Below are positions 7,712 to 15,785 of a stretch of DNA of 64,000 bases, piece after piece. Made by a program: the position numbers and the translations under genes. Numbering within the stretch: position 1 is the first letter of the stretch; the number at the start of each line of letters is the position of its first letter. The notes under the pieces were generated by a model. That model was not told where the DNA came from, did no database searches, and worked only from the letters and a program-made list of their open reading frames with translations. The DNA is from Limnobacter sp. SAORIC-580 (GTDB lineage Bacteria; Pseudomonadota; Gammaproteobacteria; Burkholderiales; Burkholderiaceae_B), in NCBI RefSeq assembly GCF_013004065.1, contig NZ_CP053084.1, positions 620,001 to 684,000 on the forward strand. The letters run 5' to 3'.

Positions 7712-8857
7712 GTGTTCAAGCATCTTTCCAAACTTTCTCATCATGCTGCCTGGCGAAGGCAACTCGAATTGTTGCTCGACTCCACGGGTGAAGGCATCTA
7801 TGGAATCGACCTGAAAGGGCGTTGTGTTTTCATCAACAAGGCAGGCGCGGAAATGTTGGGTTACTCGGCCGATGAAGTGCTTGGCAGGAACATGCATTAC
7901 CTGATGCACCACTCCTATGCGAACAACGATTTGATGCCGGTGTGTCAGTGCCAAATCTTTCGCGCCTTTCAGGAAAACAAGGGTTGCCGTGTTGACAATG
8001 AAGTGTTGTGGCGCAGGGATGGCAGCTGCTTTCATGCTGAGTACGCTTCTTACCCGATTTTCGAAGAACAAGCAGTGGTGGGCGCTGTGGTCACATTCAC
8101 AGACATCACCGAGCGGGTTGAAGCGCAAAATATTCGTGCTGCTGCGCAGGTTGAACTGGAGCGCAGGGTGGTTGAACGCACCGCGCAATTACAGAAAGCG
8201 CACGACCGAATGCGCAGGCTTTCTGCACACCTGACCACCGTTCGTGAAGAAGAGCGCACCCGAATAGCGCGTGAGATGCACGACGACCTGGGCGCAAAGT
8301 TGACGGCGTTCGATCTGGAGTTGAAAGCGCTTTCCTACCGCTGTGCGAACGATGAAAAACTGACCCTGAGAATTGAGAGCATGCTGGACCTGGCACAGGG
8401 TGCCATGGAGAGTTTGCGGCGAATACTTTCTGATCTTCGTCCGGGTGTGCTGGATCATCTTGGGCTTTGGGCGGCAGTGGAGCATTTGCTGGGTGAGTTT
8501 TCCCAACGCACCAATGTGGTGAGTTCACTCGACATTGCCCCGGCACTTGAACATGTTCGTCTGAGCAAAGCCACCGAGACTGCCTTGTACCGAATTTTGC
8601 AAGAAGCGCTGAACAATGTCAGCAAGCACTCGGGCGCCAACAAGGTAGAGGTGCGCGTGCACACTGAAGGGCGGGCGGTGGTATTTCAGGTGAAAGACAA
8701 CGGCCGTGGCATGGCAGTGCGCACTTTCAATGCCGGGTTCGGGTTAATGGGTATCGAAGAACGGGCTTGGGATATTGGCGCACGTTGCTCGATCGATTCA
8801 ATTTTGGGGCAGGGCGTGTGCATCAAGCTGCGCCTGCCCGAGGTACTCGCCTTATGA
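7712..8857 (+). CDS. PAS-domain sensor histidine kinase (HisKA_3, NarX/UhpB type)
   Basis: A 381-residue soluble kinase with no membrane segment. A PAS domain occupies about residues 12-140 (LLLDSTGEGIYGIDLKGRCV, then FTDITERVEAQ). A short coiled coil follows, then the HisKA_3 dimerisation domain with phospho-acceptor His190 in IAREMHDDLGAKL. The C-terminal ATPase domain has N-box ALNNVSKHSGA, DNGRGM and GFGLMGIEERA. It is translationally coupled to the LuxR-type regulator that follows (ATGA overlap), its evident partner. The signal is unknown; PAS domains sense redox, gas or small molecules in the cytosol. The start is the GTG at 7712. Confidence 0.9.
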   Translation: MFKHLSKLSHHAAWRRQLELLLDSTGEGIYGIDLKGRCVFINKAGAEMLGYSADEVLGRNMHYLMHHSYANNDLMPVCQCQIFRAFQENKGCRVDNEVLWRRDGSCFHAEYASYPIFEEQAVVGAVVTFTDITERVEAQNIRAAAQVELERRVVERTAQLQKAHDRMRRLSAHLTTVREEERTRIAREMHDDLGAKLTAFDLELKALSYRCANDEKLTLRIESMLDLAQGAMESLRRILSDLRPGVLDHLGLWAAVEHLLGEFSQRTNVVSSLDIAPALEHVRLSKATETALYRILQEALNNVSKHSGANKVEVRVHTEGRAVVFQVKDNGRGMAVRTFNAGFGLMGIEERAWDIGARCSIDSILGQGVCIKLRLPEVLAL

Positions 8858-9477
8858 AGATTTTGATTGTGGACGACCACATGATTATTCGGCGTGGCCT
8901 GGTTCAAATTCTGGATGAGTTTGATGGGCAGTACCAAAGCGAGCAGGCGGCTGACGGTGTAGAGGCTATGCAGAAACTTCGCAAGGGCAGCTTTGATGCC
9001 GTGTTGCTCGACGTTGCACTGGGCGAACGCGATGGTTTCGATGTACTGAAAAGCGTGCGCAGTGAATTTCCGAAACTGGGCGTGGTGATGTTGTCGGTGT
9101 ACCCCGAAACGCAGTTTGCTTTGCGTGCCATTCGCAGTGGTGCCAATGCGTACCTGAACAAAGGTTGCTCGCCCCAGGAGTTGACGCAGGCCCTTCAAAT
9201 GGCCTGCGCCGGGCAAGTGTACCTAACCCCTGCTACAGCCAACCTGATGGCCAACGATTTGCGCAAGCCAGCTGACAGGCCGCCCCACGAGCGACTGTCC
9301 AATCGTGAAATGCAGGTGCTGCGTTTGATGGCGCAGGGCGAGACAGTTCAACACATTGCACAGGCCTTGTGCCTGTCGGGCAACACGGTTTCAACTTACC
9401 GCGCCCGTGTGTTTGAAAAACTCGAACTGAAAAACCTGGTGGATCTGGTGAACTACACCAAGCTGCATGGTTTGTAA
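8854..9477 (+). CDS. LuxR/NarL-type response regulator (partner of the PAS kinase)
   Basis: A 207-residue regulator. The receiver domain starts MKILIVDDHMIIRRGLVQIL, with Asp53 in AVLLDVALGERDG and the conserved Lys in AYLNKGCSP. The LuxR helix-turn-helix (about 145-200) includes LSNREMQVLRLMAQGETVQ and GNTVSTYRARVFEKLEL. The ATG overlaps the kinase stop codon, so the pair is made together. Targets cannot be deduced. The cyanase locus begins 110 bp downstream in the same direction, so regulation of that operon is possible but unproven. Confidence 0.92.
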   Translation: MKILIVDDHMIIRRGLVQILDEFDGQYQSEQAADGVEAMQKLRKGSFDAVLLDVALGERDGFDVLKSVRSEFPKLGVVMLSVYPETQFALRAIRSGANAYLNKGCSPQELTQALQMACAGQVYLTPATANLMANDLRKPADRPPHERLSNREMQVLRLMAQGETVQHIAQALCLSGNTVSTYRARVFEKLELKNLVDLVNYTKLHGL

Positions 9478-9588
9478 TTTTCTTGTAGGGCCAGCACTAC
9501 AACACAATCACAAATGGCGTGATACCCAGCCTTCAACCCCCGCGGCACACTGAAAGCCTGTTAATGCAGTGTTGCCGGAGAAGCGCCA

Positions 9589-10269
9589 ATGGCCAGAATG
9601 CAAGGGTTCAGACTGGGTGTGTATGTGTTCAAGGAAGCCGAGGTGGTGGACTACGCAGCGCCCTATGGCGTGTTCTCGGTGGCCAAGCGTTTCGACCCTG
9701 AACTGGAAGTGTTCCTGATTGCCGAGAGCATGCGGCCGGTACACACGCAGGCTGGTTTCACAGTGTTGCCCAACTATTCGTTTTCTGACACACCTGCAAT
9801 GGATGCATTTCTGATTCCGGGTGGTTTTGGTACCCGGCAGGAAATGAACAATGGCAACTTGCACCGCTACGTTCGGACGCTGCCCAACACTTGTTTGCTA
9901 ACCAGCGTGTGCACGGGCTCGTGGATTTACGCTCGCATGGGTTTGCTCGATGGCTTGGCTGCCACCAACCGCAAAGAACCCGATCGCCTGGAAGCTTCGC
10001 ACCTTGGAAAAACCCCAATCGACCGCTTGGCGGAAATAGCACCAGCCTGCCAGGTAAGCCGTGCAAGGGTGGTGGATGCCGGCCGGATCGTAACAGGTGG
10101 CGGCATCGCAAGCGGCATGGAAGTGGGTTTTCACCTGCTGCGCCGCGCCGGTTACGACGAAGAATTCATTGCTGAGGTGGCCCGTGTGATGGAGTACACC
10201 AAGGCCTACCAGCAATACCAACACGACATTGATTATTTTCGCCCCGCATTGAACCGCGCCACAGCCTGA
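9589..10269 (+). CDS. DJ-1/PfpI-family protein (isonitrile hydratase-like)
   Basis: A 226-residue protein with the class I glutamine-amidotransferase-like fold. The nucleophilic elbow Cys108 sits in TSVCTGSWIYARMGLLDG, and an acidic residue in the N-terminal EVVDYAAPYGVF can act as the partner, as in isocyanide hydratase (InhA). LIPGGFGTR is another family motif. The gene heads the cyanate transporter/cyanase cluster (29-bp gap to the next gene). A role in hydrating or detoxifying C-N compounds is therefore attractive but inferred from context. A GGAG site precedes the ATG. Confidence 0.75.
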   Translation: MARMQGFRLGVYVFKEAEVVDYAAPYGVFSVAKRFDPELEVFLIAESMRPVHTQAGFTVLPNYSFSDTPAMDAFLIPGGFGTRQEMNNGNLHRYVRTLPNTCLLTSVCTGSWIYARMGLLDGLAATNRKEPDRLEASHLGKTPIDRLAEIAPACQVSRARVVDAGRIVTGGGIASGMEVGFHLLRRAGYDEEFIAEVARVMEYTKAYQQYQHDIDYFRPALNRATA

Positions 10270-10297
10270 TTGTTGCAACACTGCATAGGAGTTCACC

Positions 10298-11659
10298 ATG
10301 TCTTTTTTCAAGAACCCGTTTGATCCCAATACCCGCTTGGGCATGCGCTGCGCCTGCGGCCAACACAATAGCCAGGCTGAACACGACCAACAATTGGCCG
10401 TGCAACAAATGGAAGAGCGTGCTGTTGAAAACGCGGTCATGCATGCACTGTTTCCCAACGACCAGTTACGCCGCAATTTCCTGCGCGCTGTGGGCAGTGG
10501 CACCGCCATGGCAGCCATCGGCAGTTTGTTTCCTTTGGCTGCGGCCAAAGAAGCATTTGCACAAAGCAATGGCCCTTTGGAAAAGCAAAAGCTGAAGGTT
10601 GGCTTCATTCCAATTACTTGTGCAACACCCATCATCATGGCGCAGCCATTGGGTTTTTATGCCAAGCAAGGTCTGGATGTTGAAGTGGTGAAAACAGCTG
10701 GTTGGGCGGTGGTGCGCGACAAGTCGCTGGCCAAAGAATACGATGCAGCGCACATGTTGTCGCCCATGCCTTTGGCCATCTCTATGGGTGTAGGCTCGAA
10801 CGCCATTCCATGGACCATGCCCGCAGTTGAAAACATCAATGGTCAGGCCATTACCTTGGCCATGAAGCACAAAGACAAACGCAATCCGAAAGACTGGAAA
10901 GGCTTCAAGTTCGCAGTGCCGTTTGACTACTCCATGCACAACTACCTGTTGCGCTACTACCTTGCCGAGGCTGGCCTTGATCCCGATCGCGATGTACAAA
11001 TTCGTTCAGTGCCACCTCCCGAAATGGTGGCCAATATGCGCGCAGACAACATTGATGGTTTCCTGGCGCCCGACCCAGTGAACCAGCGTGCAGTGTACGA
11101 CGGCGTGGGCTTTATTCACATTCTGTCGAAAGAGATTTGGTCGGGCCACCCTTGCTGCGCATTTGCGGCCAGCAAAGAATTCGTGACTCAAAACCCCAAC
11201 AGCTACAAAGCCCTGTTGAAGGCGGTGCTGGATGCCACGGCCTACGCCCGCAAAGCCGAGAACCGCAAGGAAATTGCAGCAGCCATTGCCCCCACCAATT
11301 ATTTGAACCAGCCGCTGACAGTGGTTGAACAGGTGTTGACCGGCACCTATGCCGATGGCTTGGGTGGTATCAAGAAGGACCCGCAGCGCATCGACTTCGA
11401 TCCATTCCCTTACCAAAGTTTTGCGATCTGGATTTTGACCCAGATGAAACGCTGGGGACAAATCAAGGGCGATGTGGACTACAACAAAATTGCCAAAGAT
11501 GTATTTTTGGCCACCGATGCAACCCGCTTGATGAAAGAAGTGGGCATGCAGCCACCGTCATCGCTCGACAAAAAATTCAGTGTGATGGGCAAGCCCTTCG
11601 ATCCCAAGAAGCCAGAGGAATACCTCAACAGCTTCGCAATTTCCAGAACCAAGGGTTAA
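10298..11659 (+). CDS. ABC transporter substrate-binding protein, nitrate/cyanate type, Tat-exported
   Basis: A 453-residue periplasmic protein of the NrtA/CmpA/SsuA-like family. It has a twin-arginine signal, RRNFLRAVGSGTAMAAIGSL, at residues 58-77, followed by AFA cleavage-type residues near 88. The 57-residue stretch before the twin arginines is unusually long and carries a CACGQH motif near residue 18. The mature part has LKVGFIPITCATPIIMAQPL and the family motif MADNIDGFLAPDP-like (MRADNIDGFLAPDP). It is followed by its permease, ATPase and cyanase, so cyanate is the likely ligand; nitrate or bicarbonate are alternatives. Confidence 0.85.
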   Translation: MSFFKNPFDPNTRLGMRCACGQHNSQAEHDQQLAVQQMEERAVENAVMHALFPNDQLRRNFLRAVGSGTAMAAIGSLFPLAAAKEAFAQSNGPLEKQKLKVGFIPITCATPIIMAQPLGFYAKQGLDVEVVKTAGWAVVRDKSLAKEYDAAHMLSPMPLAISMGVGSNAIPWTMPAVENINGQAITLAMKHKDKRNPKDWKGFKFAVPFDYSMHNYLLRYYLAEAGLDPDRDVQIRSVPPPEMVANMRADNIDGFLAPDPVNQRAVYDGVGFIHILSKEIWSGHPCCAFAASKEFVTQNPNSYKALLKAVLDATAYARKAENRKEIAAAIAPTNYLNQPLTVVEQVLTGTYADGLGGIKKDPQRIDFDPFPYQSFAIWILTQMKRWGQIKGDVDYNKIAKDVFLATDATRLMKEVGMQPPSSLDKKFSVMGKPFDPKKPEEYLNSFAISRTKG

Positions 11660-11664
11660 GCGGC

Positions 11665-12513
11665 ATGAAAGACTTCAGGAAGCAAAAGTGGGCCCCATGG
11701 GCTTTGTCGGGTTTGATCCTGGTGGTGTTGATTGCCATTTGGACCATTGCCACCTTGCCCGAGCAAGCCGAGGTGAATGTAGATCCTGAATATGCAGCAC
11801 TGGTGGGCCAGGCTGCATCCACAGGCAGCAAAACCCCATTGCCCACCCCGGGCGATGTGGGTGAAAAGTTGTGGGGGCACATCAGTGATCCGTTTTACGA
11901 CCGTGGCACCAATGACAAAGGCATCGGCATTCAATTGGGCTATTCCATTTTTCGCGTGCTGGTGGGTTTTGGTTTGGCCGCTTTGGTGGCGATTCCACTG
12001 GGCTTTGTGATTGGCATGTCGCCCTTGTTGTACAAGGCGCTTGATCCCTTCATTCAAATTTTGAAGCCGGTATCGCCTTTGGCCTGGATGCCGCTGGCCT
12101 TGTACACGATTCAAGACAGCGACACCTCAGCCATCTTCGTGATTTTCATTTGCTCCATATGGCCCATGTTGGTGAACACCGCATTTGGCGTGGCAGGGGT
12201 TCGGCGCGACTGGTTGAACGTGGCCAAAACGCTGGAGGTGAGTTCGCTGCGCACAGCATTTCAGGTGATTTTGCCGGCAGCGGCGCCCACCATCATGACG
12301 GGCATGCGTATTTCCGTTGGCATTGCCTGGTTGGTGATTGTGGCGGCTGAAATGCTGGTGGGCGGTACAGGCATTGGTTACTTCGTGTGGAACGAATGGA
12401 ACAACCTGTCGATTGCCAACATCATCAGCGCAATTTTGTTCATCGGCTTGATCGGCATGTTGCTCGATACGCTGCTGGCTCGCATGGCCAAGCTGGTCAG
12501 CTACAAGGAGTAA
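11665..12513 (+). CDS. ABC transporter permease, nitrate/cyanate type
   Basis: A 282-residue inner-membrane protein with one N-terminal helix, a roughly 60-residue periplasmic segment, and then a binding-protein-dependent permease core of about five helices. The EAA-type cytoplasmic loop is visible as KTLEVSSLRTAFQVILPAA. It belongs with NrtB/SsuC/TauC. It starts 5 bp after the binding-protein gene and ends 6 bp before the ATPase gene. It should form the membrane channel for cyanate (or a related anion) import. Confidence 0.88.
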   Translation: MKDFRKQKWAPWALSGLILVVLIAIWTIATLPEQAEVNVDPEYAALVGQAASTGSKTPLPTPGDVGEKLWGHISDPFYDRGTNDKGIGIQLGYSIFRVLVGFGLAALVAIPLGFVIGMSPLLYKALDPFIQILKPVSPLAWMPLALYTIQDSDTSAIFVIFICSIWPMLVNTAFGVAGVRRDWLNVAKTLEVSSLRTAFQVILPAAAPTIMTGMRISVGIAWLVIVAAEMLVGGTGIGYFVWNEWNNLSIANIISAILFIGLIGMLLDTLLARMAKLVSYKE

Positions 12514-12519
12514 ACAACC

Positions 12520-13503
12520 ATGACGACTGAACACAAGATATTCAGCAAAGACCTGATACCCAATGAAAAAGCCGCCGCCTTCTTGCAAGTGGAAGGTTTG
12601 GTGAAAAGCTATGCGCCTGCCGATACCTCGGTTCCACCTGTGTTCGAGGCCGTGAACTTCGACATTCAGAAAGGCGAGTTTGTTTGCATCATCGGCCATT
12701 CGGGTTGTGGCAAAAGCACGATTCTGAACATTCTGGCCGGGCTGGATGAAGCCACGCAAGGCTATGTGATCATGAATGGCAAGGAAGTGGTGGGCCCTTC
12801 GCTGGACCGTGGTGTGGTGTTTCAAAGCCACGCGCTAATGCCCTGGATGACAGCGTTGAAAAACGTGGAGTTTGGTGTGCGTTCACGTTGGCCTGAAAAG
12901 TCGCCGGAGGAAATCAGTGAACACGCCATGAAGTATCTGGACATGGTGGGTTTGGGTAAAGCCGCAAACAAAAAGCCGCATGAACTTTCTGGCGGCATGA
13001 AACAGCGAGTGGGCATTGCCCGTGCGTTTGCCATTCAACCGCAAATGCTGTTGCTGGACGAGCCCTTTGGCGCGCTGGATGCGCTGACCCGAGGCACGAT
13101 TCAAGACGAGTTGCTGCAAATTGTGAAGGCCACCGGGCAAACCGTGTTCATGATTACGCACGATGTGGATGAGGCTATTTTACTGGCCGACAAAGTGATG
13201 CTGATGAGCCACGGCCCGCGCGCGCGCATTGCTGAAATAGTTGAAAACACCATGCCGCGTGAACGCACCCGAAGCACCGTGCACCATGATCCGCAGTACT
13301 ACGCCATTCGCAACCACCTGGTTGATTTTCTGGTGAACCGCGCAGCACCTGCACCCAGTACAGAGCCAGACAGCAACAAGCTGAATGCTGAGCTACACCA
13401 ACAACCCACGGTGGTTCGCCCAGGCCTGAAGGCCTTGAGCAACACGAAAATTAGCACCGAGACAACACCCCCACTAAATTTGATTCAAAGGAGTGCACCA
13501 TGA
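12520..13503 (+). CDS. ABC transporter ATP-binding protein, nitrate/cyanate type
   Basis: A 327-residue ATPase. Walker A is GHSGCGKST near residue 67, the signature LSGGMKQRVGIARAF near 155, and Walker [19 protein letters not shown] near 178. The switch histidine is in FMITHDVDEA. The C-terminal extension of about 60 residues after the nucleotide-binding domain has no recognised motif. The stop codon overlaps the cyanase ATG (ATGA), which ties transport and degradation together. It powers import through the preceding permease. Confidence 0.9.
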   Translation: MTTEHKIFSKDLIPNEKAAAFLQVEGLVKSYAPADTSVPPVFEAVNFDIQKGEFVCIIGHSGCGKSTILNILAGLDEATQGYVIMNGKEVVGPSLDRGVVFQSHALMPWMTALKNVEFGVRSRWPEKSPEEISEHAMKYLDMVGLGKAANKKPHELSGGMKQRVGIARAFAIQPQMLLLDEPFGALDALTRGTIQDELLQIVKATGQTVFMITHDVDEAILLADKVMLMSHGPRARIAEIVENTMPRERTRSTVHHDPQYYAIRNHLVDFLVNRAAPAPSTEPDSNKLNAELHQQPTVVRPGLKALSNTKISTETTPPLNLIQRSAP

Positions 13504-13943
13504 AACGAACCGACGTAACCGAGATGATTGTATTGGCCAAGCGCAAGAAAAAATGCACTTGGGACGACTGCGCCAAAGTACTGGGCCAGTCCAAGGAATG
13601 GAGCACAGCTGCGTTGTTGGGCCAGATGACACTGACCGAAGAACAAGCCAAGAAAATTGGTGAGTATTTGGCCTTGCCACCCGAGGCGGTTGATTGCCTG
13701 CAGGTTGTGCCTTACAAGGGATCGCTGCCCACCGCTGTGCCTACCGACCCCTTGATTTATCGCTTTTATGAATTGATCAGTGTGTACGGCACAACGTTCA
13801 AGGAACTCATTCATGAAGAGTTTGGTGACGGCATCATGAGTGCCATCGACTTCAAAATGGATTTGCAGCGTGAGCCCAACCCCATGGGTGACCGCGTCAG
13901 CATCAATATGAGCGGCAAATTCCTGCCCTACAAAACCTATTGA
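13500..13943 (+). CDS. cynS: Cyanate hydratase (cyanase)
   Basis: A 147-residue enzyme that converts cyanate plus bicarbonate to ammonium and CO2. The catalytic triad is intact: Arg88 and Glu91 in YRFYELI and Ser114 in GIMSAIDF, matching Arg96, Glu99 and Ser122 of E. coli with an offset of 8. The N-terminal half is the usual helical domain (WDDCAKVLGQSKEWSTAALL). It ends the operon formed with the ABC transporter, whose ATPase gene it overlaps by 4 bp. Its ammonium could feed GdhA. No CynR-like regulator lies adjacent. Confidence 0.97.
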   Translation: MKRTDVTEMIVLAKRKKKCTWDDCAKVLGQSKEWSTAALLGQMTLTEEQAKKIGEYLALPPEAVDCLQVVPYKGSLPTAVPTDPLIYRFYELISVYGTTFKELIHEEFGDGIMSAIDFKMDLQREPNPMGDRVSINMSGKFLPYKTY

Positions 13944-13974
13944 TTTCAAGGCTGAATTTACGGCTGGCTGAACA

Positions 13975-14016
13975 CCCCGGGTTAGAATAAGCGCTTGTCT
14001 TAATTCTTACCTGGGG
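13975..14016 (+). promoter_or_regulatory. Imperfect 17-bp inverted repeat with a -10-like box before the FKBP gene
   Basis: CCCCGGGTTAGAATAAG pairs with CTTaATTCTTACCTGGGG across a seven-base centre, with two mismatches and G-T wobbles. The left arm contains TAGAAT, a good -10 box. The right arm contains the GGGG that serves as ribosome site for the GTG at 14024. The dyad may be an operator, or an RNA hairpin if transcription starts further upstream. Confidence 0.4.
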
Positions 14017-14023
14017 TAATGCC

Positions 14024-14392
14024 GTGACTGATTCAACCAACAACGCCGCCGCTGGCGACGAACTCGTACTGCCATCTGGCGTGAAGCTGACTTTCAAAAA
14101 GCGCGGCACCGGTACACAAAAGCCAACACCGAATTCAATCGTGGAAGTGCACTATGAAGGCACCTTTCTGGATGGTCGTGTGTTCGATAGTTCAATTAAG
14201 CGCAACGAGAAAATCTCTTTCCCGCTGAACCGCGTGATTCCAGCCTGGACCCAGGCTTTGTGCGAAATGGTGGTGGGTGATCGGGCAATCGTGTTCTGTC
14301 CATCTGATACCGCATATGGCGCGCGTGGTGCAGGTCCAATTCCGGGTAATACCGATTTGGTGTTTGATGTGGAGTTGTTCGACATCCGCTGA
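14024..14392 (+). CDS. FKBP-type peptidyl-prolyl cis-trans isomerase
   Basis: A 122-residue single-domain FKBP without a signal peptide, so probably a cytosolic folding helper. The family core is present: VHYEGTFLDGRVFDSS, FPLNRVIPAWTQAL and the C-terminal strand GNTDLVFDVELFDIR. It starts with GTG after TGGGG. The first repeat element of the window begins 8 bp after its stop codon. Confidence 0.9.
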   Translation: MTDSTNNAAAGDELVLPSGVKLTFKKRGTGTQKPTPNSIVEVHYEGTFLDGRVFDSSIKRNEKISFPLNRVIPAWTQALCEMVVGDRAIVFCPSDTAYGARGAGPIPGNTDLVFDVELFDIR

Positions 14393-14400
14393 GGTTTTCT

Positions 14401-15083
14401 GCTCACTCGGCGTGGTTTACTTGTGTTGCACTGGACTAGTGGGCTTGGGAGCTAAACTTGAAGGGTCACCGCTGCCCGAAAACTTGGCATTTCGGCTTGT
14501 CAGCTTGAGCCTGCACTAAGCCAAGCCCTCCAAAAGTAACGGTCGGGTCTTGGCTTTCGCGCCATGGCGCGATCGTTGGTCTCGGCGCGCCAAGCCGGCA
14601 AGTTTTCTGACTGGTCATCGTGCGACCCATTGCAAGTTCAGCTCCCCGCACTCCCGTGCAGCGCCTCTCCACCTCCGAGCGACTCATGGCTGTGTTCAGA
14701 GGCCAATCGACACCGGCGAATCTGTACCACTTCGCAGTTCACGTATGGACATGCTGCCCAATCGGCGGCGGTGTTTCGATCGCCTCGTCTTCAAGAAAAC
14801 CTGCCCTTGCGTGCCGAGCAGGGCCGGTGTTGCCCGGCATGGGCGACAGAGAACGGACCCGACCCGCAGTTTAGGAGGGTCGTTCTCAGGCATCGTGAGG
14901 CTCAGCAAGGGAGAAACAGGTTTTCTGGCGAGAGATCGGAACCCAAGCCGAATGGGCGGTTAAGAAGCGCCGAGAGATCGGAACCCAAGCCGAGTGGGCG
15001 ATTAATAACCGCCAAGAGGTAGGAACCCAAGCCGATCGGGCAGTTAACCGGCAGACGAGAGATCGGAACTCAAGTCAGTTGGG
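14401..15083 (+). repeat. Long non-coding repeat element, copy A
   Basis: About 680 bp filling the convergent gap between the FKBP gene and the VTT membrane-protein gene. The core from AACTTGAAGGGTCACC (14456) to TTTTCTGGCG (14930) is about 98 percent identical by eye to copy B. It contains a 14-bp palindrome CGCGCCATGGCGCG (14558-14571), GGCGCGCC (14583-14590) and a four-unit tandem tail. Open reading frames cross it in several frames but are not conserved between copies, so it is best read as non-coding. No transposase is present. Confidence 0.9.
14930..15083 (+). repeat. Tandem 42/43-bp units, tail of copy A (4 units)
   Basis: Units start at 14930, 14972, 15014 and 15057 (lengths 42, 42, 43, and a last degenerate one). 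Consensus start is GAGAGATCGGAACCCAAGCC, then GATCGGGCAGTTAA and about 8 variable bases. GATCGG-AACCCAAG-CCGATC is an inverted repeat within the intact unit; in this copy the arms have drifted. The last unit reaches the stop codon of the leftward VTT gene. Confidence 0.85.
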
Positions 15084-15084
15084 T

Positions 15085-15774
15085 TCAAGCCGCCTTGCGC
15101 AGCTGAAATTGCCGAGTTCCCCACTGAATGAGGAACGGCACCAAAGCCAGTGCGGCCAGAGAAATAACCACTTCCAGTGAAATTAATTCTTCCAGCCGGT
15201 TCACCTTGGCCAGCTCATTGCCCGCATTCACATACAGCATGGTGCCGGGCAGCATGCCCAGAAAACTGGTCCATAGAAATGTCCACGGCTTTACTCGGGT
15301 CAGGCCAGCCAGCAAATTGAATGCAACAAAAGGAATGATGGGTGCCAGGCGAAGACTGAGCAGGTAGGCTACTTCGTTTTTTTCGATCCCCTTGTTAATC
15401 TCGTTCAGCTTGTTGGAAAACCGGCTTTCAACTGAGGATCGAAAGAAGTGCCGCGCAAACAGCATGGTGAGCAAGGCACCCAAAGCTGAGGCAGCGGTTG
15501 ACACCACCATGCACAGGCCAAAGCCCATGCAACCCCCACCCACCAACATCAATACGCCTGCACCCGGCAGGCACAGTGCTGTGAGCAGCACAAACACAGC
15601 GAAGTAAATCAAGGTGACCAGCGTTGGGTTGTCCATAAAGTGCATGGCCAATTCGCGCTGCGCAGCCAGCATGTCCTGCAGCGACACATCCGCACTCAGC
15701 CACACCAAAAGCAACACGGCCGCAAGCAGCAGCAGTGTTGTTTTCTTCCAGTGTTGTTGAACAGCCTGTGGCAT
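15085..15774 (-). CDS. VTT/DedA-like (TVP38/TMEM64 family) inner-membrane protein
   Basis: A 229-residue integral membrane protein. It has an N-terminal helix (TTLLLLAAVLLLVWLS), then the VTT domain with FVLLTALCLPGAGVLMLVGG and the re-entrant-type LRLAPIIPFVAFNLLAG. The ATG at 15774 was chosen because GAGGAAG lies just upstream; an upstream TTG would place that site inside the gene. It is the last gene of the senB-like/SelD-fusion operon, 11 bp after the SelD stop. A DedA-family protein has been linked to selenite handling in Cupriavidus metallidurans, so a selenium transport role fits the context but is inference. Confidence 0.82.
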   Translation of the reverse strand: MPQAVQQHWKKTTLLLLAAVLLLVWLSADVSLQDMLAAQRELAMHFMDNPTLVTLIYFAVFVLLTALCLPGAGVLMLVGGGCMGFGLCMVVSTAASALGALLTMLFARHFFRSSVESRFSNKLNEINKGIEKNEVAYLLSLRLAPIIPFVAFNLLAGLTRVKPWTFLWTSFLGMLPGTMLYVNAGNELAKVNRLEELISLEVVISLAALALVPFLIQWGTRQFQLRKAA

Positions 15775-15785
15775 TTGGTACTTCC

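Noticed and set aside
14550..15022. Protein-coding genes inside the long repeats (also 45981-46616 and 52357-52953)
   Set aside because: Frames differ between copies because of a one-base indel and a 112/113-bp deletion. Composition is low in hydrophobic-core patterns and no family is recognisable.
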